Shown here: one piece after another, positions 1 to 12,569 of the stretch
Position numbering within the stretch: the stretch's first letter is position 1
How the letters are laid out: each line of letters begins with the position of its first letter
NCBI RefSeq assembly: GCF_052324685.1
Contig: NC_135225.1
Span: 7,957,834 to 8,021,833 of the forward strand
DNA from: Brachyhypopomus gauderio
Taxonomy: Eukaryota > Chordata > Actinopteri > Gymnotiformes > Hypopomidae
Direction of reading: 5' to 3'
Length of the DNA stretch: 64,000 bases
Notes under the pieces: generated by a model
The model's database searches: none
Told to the model about the DNA's origin: nothing
What the model saw: only the letters and a program-made list of their open reading frames with translations
Position numbers and translations under genes: made by a program

Positions 1-22
1 ATTCTCCACTATGGATATAAAT

Positions 23-2932
23 CTATAAACCATAGTCATAATTAGGATTTCCAGCCATGAAGGAGTCGAAAAAGGCCTTGTGGTCATCTGGGGTGTGCAT
101 GATGTGCTTCACTGCTGGATCCTGCAGCATGCACGAAACCCACTTGTTCAGCTCGGGATTGCCATCCATACAGCTAGAAACAGAACAGTTTAGAATAATT
201 CCTATAGACATTATATGCACTTCTTACATTCATTTATAATGTAAGTAGGGCTGGACAATAACTCAATATCAATATATATCGTGATATCACCGTTATTGAA
301 ACATTGTCTAGGATATTTTTTTAAACACATTTTCAATATTTCGATAAACGCTATTTACAATATTACAATGTTCATAACAGGGCGCTGCCGTTATTTCATT
401 GCATTCAAGCAGAGCTGAAAAAGGAAAACAGTGACTGATGTGCACGCAGCCAATGCTCAGCAGCATCAGGCTATGCTAGTTATGGTTTAGCTCCAATGTA
501 ACATCCTAGCTGCAAAATGAGCACCGCTGACTGCGATACATATGTGACTGAATGAGGTTTGTGTCAGGTCTGACTGGCACGCCTCCCTCTGTTGCCACCG
601 GGGAAGCTCACGTGTCACTTCTTAACAACGCAATCAGTAGTTTCAGTTCGCTTATTCGTGTTATTTATGGAACGGTATTGCATTGTCCTCATCTCGTTTG
701 AGAGATCCAGTTACTTCCCAGGCATCCAACTCAATCTTTTGACTCAAGTAAAAGTACTGGTTTCAAAACTACTTAAAAGAATAAAAGTAATGTAAGGGGT
801 AAAATGTCATTAAGGACAAAAACATAGACTAAATCACAGGGCCTATAGGTCACCTCACCTTCCCCCAAAAACATTTTCTAAAAGCCATAATGACTAATGT
901 TATTTTAAAATGTCAATGTTAAAAAATACAGATGCACTAGGCTAACTAGATCAGCCCCATATATGCCCATTAAATTAATTTTAATTCGTTTAATCTTAGT
1001 AAAATGCTATTTTATTAGAACAAAATAGTCACGGTGGTGAGGTGGGACAGCAAGGGAATGGTGCACGACACTAAACATGTATTACCATGAAGACAAATAC
1101 ACAGATGACGACAAATATTTCAAAAACCTTGATATTGGCTACAATATGGGTTAGCTGGTCCTCCTGGATACCAGCCTCCTCGCTGGTGCTTAGTTGGGAT
1201 ATTTTGCTCGAGTTCTCGAGTCTCTGCCATCAACATCTTCATACTAAGCTACTTATGTCTGCTGCCATTTCATTGCTGGAGTGTCACTTGTGTGATGGAT
1301 TGTGCACAAAGCAATAGGGTGTGGGAGTGGGATATATTAATACTTCTGATCCCACCACGATCAAATCCGCTCTATCTGGATAGTTTTTTTTTTATGATAA
1401 GAAGCCAGATTGAGAACAAGCCAAAATGAAATAGAAGTAACGAGGCTATTTCTAAAACCTAAGTACAGATAATTGTGCAAAAATGTAAGGGGTGGAAATA
1501 AAGTCGGATGAAAAAAATTACTTCAGAAAAGTATAGATACTCAATTTCTACTTAAGGTAATGAAGTATTTGTACTTCGTTACTTGACACCTCTGTGAAAG
1601 ATTAATTATGTGGTGTGGAAGTGGTTTGGCTAAGGAAGATATTAATACGAGTTTGTTTATCTGGCAGTGATGTCGTGCTTCATAGGCTATATGAAGGCTG
1701 AATACAAATAAAAGGTTGACTTATTTATACTATTTTTATTTCTAAAGTAAATATAGTTTTATAGGAAGATGTTTCATATACTTAACACTAATTTTTTAGA
1801 CATATGTAGGTACAGACATCCGTTGTGGGCATTCTTGGCAGTTTTCTGTGGCTTTTATATTGTTCATATCGATATCGGAATTATATCGTATTGACCGAAA
1901 TGAATAAATATATTGATATAAATTTTGCCCATATTGTCCAGCCCCAACTGTAATCATTTTACTTATCCAGAGCAGCTGACATATTTAGCAGTATGTGTGC
2001 ACCCTGTGAATCAAACCTATCACTTTGTGTTACCAGCACAATGATGTGCCAACGTTACCAAGTAAGCTACAGGAACCAACATGTAGAAGCATGTACAATA
2101 CACAAACATTTAGGGACATTACCATGTACCAATGGTAACACCTATAGAGGGTGAGGCTCATTATTGTGAAAACACAGGGTAAGTTACCAGCTACCACTGA
2201 CATTTTGAATTAACCATGATGACTTTGCAATATTTCTGAATAGGAGGCCTGCATGAAAATTTAACGGTCTTCACCTGGATTGTTTGCACAGCTGGTCTTT
2301 TATGTTGCAGCTTTATCTCACTGTCTTTATGTTTAAATCTTGGATTAAGGAGAGAGAAAAAAAATAAAAAAAAAACTTACTGATTCAGCTGCCACGCCTG
2401 CAACCTCTCAAACCACGGCCATATCATGTAGTCAATCATAGTGACCGAATTGCCTCCGAAAAATTTGGTTTTCTTCTTAACAAGCACCTAATAAAGTTAA
2501 AGAAAGATAAAGCATGCAGGGTAGAGTTCATAAGTTGGTGAAACCAACCAAACTTGAAGGTGTGTTTTTATTAATTGTAATCTGAATATTACAACTTGCC
2601 TCATTCAGTTTGGAAAGCTTGTTCTTAAGCTCTGCTTCCAGTGCAGACACATCCTCACCACTCTTCCTGCTGCCAGGGATCTTATAGAACAGTGGAATTA
2701 CCTGAAACAATTACAAAATGGACAGACAAATTTTGAGGTTAAATAAAAACCAAGACATACTAGTATCATTTACTTGAGTTTTTTTTGGAGCTAAATAAGC
2801 GTGAAGGACCTGATTCAAGAACTTGTAAAACAGAATTTGTACATATATTTTTAATTTGAGAACCTGTAAACTAAAAGTTGCACTTGTAGTTTTGATGTGA
2901 GAACTTGTAGAATAAAAATCTAAGCGTGAATG

Positions 2933-2972
<40 letters not shown>

Positions 2973-4476
2973 CTGGCAGGAAATGTACACGAATTCCGCA
3001 CAACTTCAAATCTGCCCACAAGTGTAACTTTTAGTTTACAGGTTCTCAAATTAAAAATACAAGTGCAACTTTTAGTTTACAAGTTCTCAAATTTAAAAAA
3101 CATACAGATTTTGTTTTTACAAGTTGTCAAATCAGGTCCTTCATGCTCAAGTTTTGCAACAGATTTATCTCCATAGGTTTTGTTTAAACAGCTTTGACTG
3201 TAAAATATTTAAAATATATTAATAGTATTTACATTACATTCCCGGAAACAAACAGGAATGAAATATCACACACACACACAGCATTTTTCCATCTTTTAAA
3301 TAGTTGTAACCTTCTATAAATTTTGTTTACTGCATAAGAATTTTGTTTAGATGTTTTATTTCAATATATTTTAATTTGCACAGAATGATGTTACCATTTG
3401 TAATTTCTCAAGAATTTTAAATATTTCTGTTAATTAAACTCTTCACACCTGAAAAGTCACATATGTGCCAACAGGCAAGAGGGCATACCTTTGAGAACTC
3501 CTCCATCAACATCTTCTGTTGAGCTTTTTCAAAGGGGTCAGAGGGAAACAGTTTTTTCTCCGGGTACGCTTCATCCAGGTATTCACTTGTGATTAGTGAT
3601 TCACAGATCATCTGACCAAGGTGCGTCTCCAAGGTTGGTACCAGACCAAGAGGGTTCTTCGCCAGGTACCATTCAGGTTTGTCTTTCAAATGGATGTTCA
3701 TGGTTTCATACCTATAACAAATGGGCAGTAACAATAACATTCAAGAAAAGTGCTCATTTAAAATCTTCTAATGCCTGAATGTCATTCAAACGTTGACTTA
3801 CTTGATACCCTTGGCACAAAGTACCAGTCTTGTTCTCTGGGCAAAGGGGCAGAATCTCATGCTGTAGATCCTTATTTGGCCATTGGGGACTGGACCAGGA
3901 GCACATGTTCCTACAAAAGAAAATCAATCAAATCAACCACTTCATCTGAAAAATCATCATAATGGCATTGGGCTTTTGAACTATAGTAAGCCAAAAATAA
4001 ATATTATAATTTATAATTATAATAAGGAAATGCTAATTTACTTAGATTAAACAAAATTGAGCACTGATCATAAAATTAAGCAGTGGTCACCATGTGCCTT
4101 ATCATGAACCTGTCAGAGAGATCATACACACAACTCAATTATTCAGCTGCTATGTACACCAACATGACTCTGCAGAATAACCCCACCTAGGATTATGTCA
4201 CAGGGTTGTTGGTGTTTTTTTTTTTTTTTTTTGCAAAATCATCTTGAAAAGACTACATTAATTCACCTTCAGGAACCAATCAGATGTCTTACATGCATAT
4301 TTTACAATCAACATTATTAACGCAAGGTTACGATACATTTTCAAAACACAGCACAATTGAAAACATTTCAGTTGTGCGTTGCATAGCGTGAGAAAAGCCA
4401 GATGAACAGATTAGTTCATCTACAGTCTTGGCATGCTTCCTTCACCTTTGCCATAGCATTTTTCAGTTGAAGCCAT
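23..4476 (-). CDS. gsto1: glutathione S-transferase omega (six coding exons)
   Basis: Cytosolic omega-class GST, a thioltransferase/dehydroascorbate reductase family that uses a catalytic cysteine. Coding exons in transcript order are 4476-4446, 3910-3802, 3711-3489, 2701-2600, 2487-2381 and 173-23. They total 723 nt, giving 240 aa plus stop, which is the usual GSTO length. Seen directly: an N-terminal extension ending in APGPVP, then [14 protein letters not shown] with the presumed catalytic Cys at residue 31, [10 protein letters not shown] and the [14 protein letters not shown] glutathione-site region of the thioredoxin fold. The helical C-terminal domain contains [21 protein letters not shown], and the protein ends YDYGL. 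The first ATG opens exon 1. The intron after exon 4 has a GC donor. Introns carry a hAT-like element and a foldback repeat. Choosing gsto1 over gsto2 is inference from the FFGGNS and YDYGL features; the family call is firm. Confidence 0.93.
248..1944. mobile_element. hAT-like non-autonomous DNA transposon, about 1.7 kb
   Basis: The ends are a perfect 13-bp inverted repeat: GGGCTGGACAATA at 248-260 and its complement at 1932-1944. Both are followed inward by AT-rich sequence with ATATCG-type motifs, the pattern of teleost hAT-type elements beginning GGGCTGGACGATA. No transposase frame is visible. The 8-bp flanks (TGTAAGTA, CAACTGTA) do not match cleanly, so no target duplication is claimed. 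It lies in the last intron of gsto. hAT membership is inferred from end sequence only. Confidence 0.6.
700..1594. repeat. second interspersed repeat nested in the hAT-like element
   Basis: The right end (about 1540-1594), read on the minus strand, starts CAGAGGTGTCAAGTAACGAA and continues with alternating AAGTAC/TACTT motifs. The left part (about 735-805) has matching motifs such as AAGTAAAAGTACTGG and AATGTAAGGGGT. The latter phrase recurs at 1485-1496. This resembles a very common teleost repeat with CAGnGGTG termini. The left boundary is not resolved. Confidence 0.4.
2598..2599 (-). other. GC 5' splice site in gsto (GC-AG intron)
   Basis: On the minus strand the exon ending LNE is followed by GCAAGT rather than GTAAGT. 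The next exon begins after TTATTAG at 2487. Only this junction keeps the frame through [15 protein letters not shown] and gives the total of 723 nt. No GT donor in the vicinity restores the frame. GCAAGT after AG is the usual GC-AG donor context. Confidence 0.8.
2795..3152. repeat. foldback (long inverted repeat) element in a gsto intron
   Basis: The left arm (about 2799-2930) and right arm (about 3010-3150) are imperfect reverse complements. GTGAAGGACCTGATT at the left end pairs with AATCAGGTCCTTCATG at the right. Inside each arm a unit containing GAGAACnTGTAAACTAAAAG, followed by TTGCACTTGTA, is repeated. The arms are separated by an A run of about 33 nt at 2937-2969. The structure fits a MITE or a foldback transposon; no family is recognised. 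Confidence 0.65.
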
Positions 4477-6174
4477 AATTGCCGTCGGAATCTGCAGGAA
4501 GAAAGAACATTTAACGCAAACTTTTATTAGTTGGCTAACGTCAGCAAAGTGTATTAAAACTTGGTTACGAAAGAAAGAAACTTAGGTTAACACTGGATAT
4601 AGTTGATGTTAAAGCATTTAACTCCCAACGAAAAAACAAAAAGGACTTTATGCATTTTGTGCAGATATATGCATTATATTTATGCATGTCGCATATTTTT
4701 TTTATTCCTATTAATAGTTTACCATGTTTTCTTTATTTTAATACTAACCTTTCAAATGAAGTCCACTGCAACTGCTTTCTTTTACGCGACGTTATGCCTT
4801 CTAGGAAGTAACTTGTAATATGATGTCGGAAGCTTTATAATGACAGGACAAGCCTTAATTGCCCTCCCCTCAACTGACTTTCTTTCAAATTAAAAGTCTT
4901 GTGGGCAAACGTGGACATCGCGAACTTCGATAATTACCTACGATAGCATTAGAAATGTACTTTACTAAAATATCAAGCGTTTGTAGTTTACAGCCCTTGA
5001 TGTAGTTAAAAAAATTAGACACCCTACTACAGAATAATGTAATAATTGATACATTTTGGTCCATTAGAGGAAAGCAGCCATTTTATAGCCTACTTCAGAA
5101 ATCGAACTTTGTTGTGGCAACATATGCTATTTGAAATGTCACGTCTATTGTCACTATATAGACTACTTAATTTTTTAATTCAGATTTCAGACACTATTAA
5201 ACAAATAATGGAGAACACTAAATACTTTTATTTTTGTTTAAAACATTATCAGATGAAAGTAATTTAACGAATTTATGCAATTTGTACTGACTACCAACCT
5301 TCTGTGTAGAGCTGATTATCTTTGGGCAAATAATAAGCCAATGATTGACAGATTTTTCATAAACAACAGATTAACATTGTTTTAGTGATATATCCCCCCC
5401 CCCCCCCCCTCCCCCCAAATTCATAATGATCAGGCCTTCCTTCAGGCCAGGCATTGCAGATGACTCTATGACACTTCATGTAACAAAAAGAAAAAAATCT
5501 GCACCTTCAATTTCCCACTTCTCTTTAACCAACACGACTATGACACATCATTCACAGGCTTATTTTTATGGTTGTGTGCTGTTTCTGATGAATTAATAAA
5601 CAATATTTCTTTATCAACAGAAACACATGTATTTGCCATATTGCAAATGTAAACCGCTGTGCATCACGTTTCTAATCTGACTTGTTTAACTTTCTATTCT
5701 TGACTCATCTCTCTTTTAGCAAAGGAACCTAACTTGAAGGTTTATGCTAAAAGCCTGCCACCATGACTCTGTGAATATTACAAGCCAAGTCAAAATAGTA
5801 AAATCTCTGGGTATGAAACCATCTTCCAATGTTCACAGTGAGCCCCTAAAGTGCATCTGCTGATCTATATAAATCAAATCCAGATAAGACAGCAAAAACC
5901 TCAAATACAATCAGCCCATACAGAATAGATTAAGTTGGTCTACAACAATAAATAAATGCCTGTGTATTTAAACTATGTAAAAGCTTTGCTTACAGTTGGT
6001 GGTATTTCGAACATTAAAAATACATCATGACATAAATGGCATTATGATGCACAACACCGCAAAACAGGTGATATCAACAGGTTACTACAGTGAAAAACCA
6101 TATATGCCAACAGAAACCCAATCATGTGACGCTTATGAATAGTACTGCAGGGGATAACCGGTCATTATCATAAT
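4477..6174. other. intergenic region between gsto and chuk
   Basis: This covers the 5' flank of gsto and the 3' flank of chuk; both genes are on the minus strand. The sequence is AT-rich with no coding frame and includes a C homopolymer tract at about 5395-5416. The gsto promoter must lie just above 4476, but no TATA or other decisive motif was recognised. Confidence 0.6.
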
Positions 6175-9100
6175 CTATAAACGTTGTGATTTTGCAATCA
6201 GGGATTCATATGTAGTCCAGCTCCAGTCTTGATCCTATGCAGAATATAAAGACAAAAAATGAGTTAGAACAAAAATAAAACATCCAAAGCCTCATTAATT
6301 TGCCTATATTGCCGATACGCATAAAACCCAATCGTTGGTATATATATTTCAGTAGAGATGTAAAAAACATTTTATCTTCAAATATACATTTAGTTTCTGC
6401 AATCTTTTCCAAAGAACCATTCCATAGCCAAAAAACCTTGGACAAATATATTTGCATTCCCAGATAGACCTGATAATGTAATATAGAAACTATATGCACT
6501 CATCCTAAAGTTGCTGAACTCACCTCTGGTTTTTCCTCAGTTGTCTCCTGCAGCAGACTCGTGAGCTGCCTTAAGTACTTCTGGTTCTCCTCCAGTAGAT
6601 GGCTGACCGTTTCACTGGAAACCAGAACGATTTGAGGTCAGCTGTGGCAGGAACCACAAACACACGTACCCATCACACATGTGTGGTTCACTGCGAAGCC
6701 TTACCTATCCTGCTGGACCTGCAGGGACATCGGCAGGCGTGGTGAGCACGAGGGCTGAGGATGGGACCAGGCTGACAGGGAAGAGGACATCTCTGTGCTG
6801 TGGCTGCGGGTGCTGTTCTGGGCCTGAGAGTGCACACACATCCTCATTACTGCAAAGCAGCACTCACAAACTGCCTGCCATAAATTAGTGTGCACATTAA
6901 TGCAGTGAATCCAGAAACCCTTCATAAGGACTGTTAAAGCGTAAGCCTTACACAGGCAATCTTCAGTAAGTGCCAGAACTCCCTCTGTCGTTTCATCTGC
7001 ATCTGCATGACCGTGTTGTCTGCCTCTTTAATGTTGTCTAGGGTTTTCTCTATCTTGGGGAACAAGTCGATTATCTTCTGTTTGCTCAGCAGAATTTTAC
7101 TGTCAAAGAAAACAAAAAGTAATATGTTAACACTTGGTGGGGCTTATGTAATTAGTTAAAATTAGTAGAATTTACATTTAAATTACATTTACGGCATTTA
7201 GCAGACGCTCTTATCCAGAGCGACTTACAAAGTGCGTACTTTGTATCAGAGCGTTTTAAGTACAAAGTGCTTAAAACTGGACCTGTAGAATATCAATATC
7301 AGTCAGTGATTGTCATTTAAACTTGAAGTTGAAAATTAATAATTTACTTATAAATAATCTGAGCAGTCTAGCTAAAATGTAAAACGGAGAATAATGATTC
7401 GTTCAAACAATTTTGTATTAAATATGAGTGGATAGACAAACACTTATTATAAAGTTTACTTATTATGATCTCAAGCCATCATTTTGAAGATTTACCTGAG
7501 ATGTGCATAGAGATCCTTAAGTACTTTGTCCTGATTCTGCACAGTCTGAACGATGACCTTCACCATCTCAGAGCTGTCACTGTAGCCATGCTGAGGGTCA
7601 TTCACTGGAGGAGAAGCACAAGCAAGTGAAACCTACAAACCTGTGTTAATGTTGCTACATTAACCGGGCGTCTTTATTCAAAAGCCAAAAGGCCCCATGA
7701 CCAGGGCAGCTAAATCTGTGATTAATGAGCAAAGATGGCAGGTTTAAAGTGCAAGTTTCAAAGCGTACCTTTGCATTTTGCCTTCAGCTGTTTGTAGAGC
7801 TCAACAGCTTTCTCCTCACTAGAATGACAAGAACATAATAGTGTTTAATTCAGGAAAATTTAGACATGTGTAGTTTATAGAGAATAGACAAAAATGAATA
7901 TTTACAGCTGCTCCATGACGTCTCCTTGGCGGCGAGCATATGGACTTCTCTGAAGCTCAACAATCTCAGAGTGCAAGGCCATAATCTCTTCATCTAGGTG
8001 GCCAATTTCCGCAACCTTTAAGAAGACAAATCACACAACCTCGCATTACTGCTCGTTCAACTTCATAAAACATTGTGCATACTTTTTCATTACTCCTAGT
8101 AACAAGTAACGCAAGCTACAGAGGATACACACATATACACGTTGGTTTTAAGAATTCAGCACTAAATTGTAAATCACACCTGTCCAAATGCAGCAGCTTT
8201 CTCTTCATTGTCCTGCCAAGCCTTTAGCATCTTTTCAGAGGCTACAGATAGCAAAAGATCAGTTTAGATCTATTTCTGTTGAACAGGTTTCTATTTAAAG
8301 AGTCCAACTAAAGGAAATCACAGAACTTACATATTCCATACTGCATCTGATCACTGTACTTCTCCAGATCATACTGTATGCTACTCTTAAAGAAATCAAG
8401 CTTGGCTTTCAACTGCTGAGAATACGAAAACATGAGATTCTTGAATCTAGTGAGGTTGGTGTTGTATCGAAGAAGGCTCAACCTAAAAGGAGCAAGGATG
8501 CATAATCCAAATGTGAGATGATTAAAGCCATGGAAATAAATTAAACATAAAGCGTAATCTATGCGGGAACGGGATTTAATTTAATGGACATACATGGCAG
8601 CTCTTTGGCCTTGGAAAAGGCGGCTATAGTCCTCTCGAAGGCCACAGACATAGCTCACCGCCTCACCCCAAACTTTCTTAAGAGCACTCAGGGGAAGCTG
8701 AGTCTTTGTCTCACGTACTAAAAATAGAGAAAACTCAACTATGATGAACACAGCCTAGTGCCAGTTTAAAAAACATGTATAAATACAACTGAATGATCAT
8801 ACTGAGAAATGCACAATTATGGATACCTACCAATGAAATTGACACTATCTGGAAGTGGCCTGGGAGTAAACGGTCCAGAGTACTTGGTTAGGCTCTTATC
8901 AAAAAGATACACTATGTAGCTGTCCCATCCTCTCTAGAAGCCAAAAGTAAACAACATTGGGGTCAGTTTTAAATCAACTTTACACTGGGGGGAAAAAAAG
9001 AACAGAAAGTGTAATTGTCTTACAACTCCATCCAGGACACACTGTGCTGCAGGCTTCCTCGGGTCCAGCATCACACCGGTCTCTTGTAGCAACTCTTGAT

Positions 9101-11526
9101 TCAGGTGCTCGATTCTCGTCTCCACCTCAAGCCTCTGCTGAAGGGAGATGAGGCCTTCCTCAGGCCTCAGCAGGAAAGAGTGAACCTGAGTTGTGGTCAT
9201 GTTCAGGATGTGCACAACCTAAAACAAAGGGACGTGCCATCAGCCGTGAAAACCTTCTGCCGGCGTGGATCGATTACAGGGCTCCGTCAAAAGAATGAAG
9301 AAGCCCATTGTTTGTGGTGCAGAATGGCAGACCTTCATTTTAAGAATGTCTTCAAGAAGAACAAAGCACTGTGGCTGTTTAGTGTCTGAGTTCAAGGTTC
9401 CTCCTCTCTGAACTGGGTCCCACTTCAGCATCACCTGTAGCAAGGACTCCAGGGGCTCCAGCAGTGTCCTGGTGGTATTGCATTCATCATTAAGCCTCAT
9501 TCATGTAGTTCAAGCACTATGTCAGGATCACTGATATCAAGCAAAAAAAAAAGATCCAGCTTTGGTGAAAATTTTGGTTACCTGCTAAGATTATTAGGGT
9601 AAGGAAGGTGAGTTGAAAATCTAACTTCCCCATTCATATCCTCAACAGCCATAATGTCTTTTGGGCCCTTGTTACGCACTTTGCTTGTCCTAGAGAACAA
9701 CGATGTTATTAAACCAATATTAAACATACATAAGACACAATGTTCAGTCAAAAAATATGTTGCATGACCAAACCTTACAGGAAAAATTACTGTAAAACAG
9801 TAACTAAGTTATTGCGTGACACATTCTGAGCAACTAGTTTTCTGTGAGACAGAAGCTTTAAAAAAATTAAAGTCCCTGAATCTTCATTTGCAAAGAAGTC
9901 AGACTCTGCATGTTTGTCTAGATGAACTATGAATTAATCAACAAAACAATCTGAATGGGTATTTCTCAATTAATGACTAATGCATAAATGTTTAAAACTT
10001 TTGGAGGCACATACCACTGTACAGGCTGCAGGTTGTGTAGAAATGGGCGAAAACCACAACTACACTCAAAGATCATTGTGCCAAAACTCCAATAATCCAC
10101 AGTGACTGTGTATGGCTTACTTTCAAACAGCTCTGGGGCCTTAAAAACAGAAAGATGTCAAACTAGTGCCAAACAAATGGAAAGCAAGATCAGAAAGAGA
10201 GAACACAGATTCATGTATGGCACAGATTGAAATAAAGGACTAAAACAAGCTTTTATTATGACCTCTCAAAATGCATACATGGATAATCACGTAATTGTGA
10301 CAAAGGCAGTGGTCTCCAGCACAGTTATACCGAATACTTCCTAATTCATTTTTTAATAAAAGAAAACCTACCAGATACTGTAGAGTGCCCACAAATGATG
10401 TACAAAGACTCCCTTGATCCAAATCTTTGGCATAGCCCAGGTCTATAATCTTGTGGACCAGCTAAACACACAGATAGAAACATTTTTTCCCAAATTTCCA
10501 ACAAATGGCATTACAATATACATACAAAACATCACATACCTTTCCGTTGATGTCTTGAAGTACAATATTCTCGGGTTTTAAGTCTCTGTGAATAATTTTG
10601 TTTGCATGGAGATATTGAATTCCTGAACCTATTAAAAAATTAAAAAATCAACAGCTTAATAACATAAATTTTACTGCTCAAAGGCATTCAAACCATAAAA
10701 GGACACTGTAAAAGATGATACATTACCAACATCATTGAGTAAGGATAGCACCTCGCTTTCTTTTAACCCACAGCAATTTTCCGGTTTGCTTAACAACTAC
10801 AATAAATCAAATGACATGATGGAGAAAAAAAAACCACAATCTCTCAAATCAAATGATAATTACACTAACTATAATGAACTAGACAGGCAAAATATGGTAA
10901 GACTGTAGGGCACCTTACGAAGGTCTCCCTTGGAACAGTATTCCATGGCTAAAAGTGGCAAGTCATTCAAAGCAATGTGCTCCATCTCTTCAGGCACATC
11001 TCTTGCTGTCACCACATTGATGTTGTTCAGTCTAAAATAAGGCATAAGGAAATATTTTAGTTTTCTTTATGAACCAAAGGTAAATAAAAACCTCTATTCT
11101 TAACATTAAAATAAATACTTTTTCATGATCTGTATTTCTCTACTCCATCTGTCTTTATTCTTTGCATTGAGCTCTAGTCGACAGAGTTTCACTGCAATCT
11201 TCTCAGCGGTTTCCTGCATGAAACAATTACAAAATTATTAAACTGATTTCAATTGTAGTTAGATATTTACACAAATATGTAAAGCACATGATACTGTATG
11301 TATTAAAAACCACCACTGTATCTTCAACGAGGATGTTTAAAAGTGAATCAGGCATAGGTTAATGCAATGTTGTATCATTATAACAGAGCAGATAAAAAAA
11401 ACTATTTAATAAATTCCACACCTGATGTTGATATAGATAGACATGACCAAAGCCTCCTGTCCCTAGTCTTTCTTTCATAACCCAGCATCCACAAACTTGA
11501 GACTGTTTGAAAGGAGGTTTCTCCAT
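6175..11526 (-). CDS. chuk: inhibitor of NF-kappa-B kinase subunit alpha (IKK-alpha), 21 coding exons
   Basis: Ser/Thr kinase of the IKK complex, phosphorylating I-kappa-B or p100. Coding exons in transcript order: 11526-11422, 11213-11119, 11031-10914, 10796-10727, 10628-10540, 10461-10372, 10139-10015, 9689-9582, 9468-9333, 9218-9024, 8933-8831, 8717-8594, 8482-8331, 8241-8180, 8015-7906, 7818-7769, 7604-7496, 7099-6952, 6823-6705, 6614-6524, 6234-6175. They total 2259 nt, giving 752 aa (human is 745). Seen: glycine loop GTGGFGHV, Lys44 in IAVKLC, catalytic HRDLKPEN (Asp145), DLG in place of DFG as in other IKKs, and the activation-loop serines of SLCTS (177 and 181). The ubiquitin-like and helical dimerisation regions follow, and the C-terminal QDWSWT matches the NEMO-binding motif. 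The ATG directly follows a splice acceptor, so the 5' UTR is in an upstream exon. Confidence 0.97.
7166..7262. repeat. teleost interspersed repeat fragment in a chuk intron
   Basis: The stretch containing GGCATTTAGCAGACGCTCTT and then ATCCAGAGCGACTTACAA is a motif met very often in fish genomes. A degenerate copy lies at about 11840-11890 (CACATTTATCAGAGACTCTT). The tail of the SINE at 34.5 kb, read on the minus strand, begins with related sequence (ACATTTACATTTATGGCATT). Which master element it comes from was not determined. Confidence 0.6.
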
Positions 11527-12055
11527 CTGCAAAAAAAAAAAAAAACATCACAAAATAGCTCTCACTCACTAAAGAGCCATCACTTATTGGAAAATTATTT
11601 TAGCCAACAAGCAATGCAGCATAAATCGTTTCAGCATTGATTCCTAATCACCGGTTAGTTGTGTTTTAGACTATGAGGAGAATTTAGGAGTTTGTCCTTA
11701 AGTTAAATGTTAGTAGTATGAAATCATCCACTATCCACCGTATTAACCAGCGTGTCACTTTATGAGTGAATCGAGCTATATTCTCAGCTAGTATTGCCCT
11801 GTCACTGCTCTTTGACAGGTACCTAGATCACCTTGCTTTTACATTTAACCACATTTATCAGAGACTCTTATCCAGAATGACCTGGTTAGTTCGTGTTATA
11901 ATACTGTCATGGGTGCCATGGCTTTGGGTCAGGTAATGTTATTAACTAGAGGCTTAAATTACATTTCTATAAACATTTGAGTGCTTCATTTAGGTTTTAC
12001 ATTAAAGCTAGACGTCAATACTATACAGCTTTAAAATTAACTAAGATTATCTTAC

Positions 12056-12200
12056 CTTTGCTTGGCTTGGCTCACCAATTTATGTTGTTAGCTTGAGCAA
12101 ACCGACCACATGTGTCGAAATTTGAAGAATTTGATAGCCAGTTGAACCCTCTATTTCACCGAGAATAGCGACGACATCCACTCCATTTTAAAACATGTTA
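12056..12200 (-). other. chuk: probable 5' non-coding exon of chuk
   Basis: On the minus strand GCAAAG at 12056 is followed by a strong donor, GTAAGATAAT. The first coding exon begins immediately after a poly-pyrimidine tract plus GCAG, so an upstream non-coding exon is required. The upstream (high-coordinate) limit is not defined and 12200 is arbitrary. Tandem AGCTAGCCAGCC-type repeats lie at about 12236-12275 within or just upstream of it. Confidence 0.5.
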
Positions 12201-12555
12201 TATTTCCGACTATAACCTTGCGAGAGGTACCTTGTTGAGAGCTAGCTAGCCAGCCAGGTCAGCTAGCCAGCCAGCTAAATATACGTAAACAACTTGAGGC
12301 AGTCCAGTCAATTAGGTAGCTAGCTGTATGTAGCAATGTAGCTAGCTATCTTATAAAAGTCAGCTCCCCATTACACTGCTTGTCATGAAAAACGAAATGT
12401 GTTGAAGATAACCAATACAGGTAAACAAATATAACGGAGATGAAAAAGGAAGAACACCGCACAGTCAGTTATATCAGATGCTACTGAAAACCACACTACA
12501 CACAGCTAGCTAGCTGCCTAGCTAGCGATAGTACTCGAAATCGAAACAAGCGTAG

Positions 12556-12567
12556 TGCGCATGCGCA
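12556..12567. promoter_or_regulatory. NRF1-type palindromic site upstream of chuk
   Basis: The sequence TGCGCATGCGCA is a perfect palindrome and matches the NRF1 consensus YGCGCAYGCGCR. It lies about 500 bp upstream of the proposed chuk non-coding exon donor, in an otherwise AT-rich flank. NRF1 sites are typical of TATA-less housekeeping promoters. Use by chuk is inferred from position. Confidence 0.55.
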
Positions 12568-12569
12568 CA

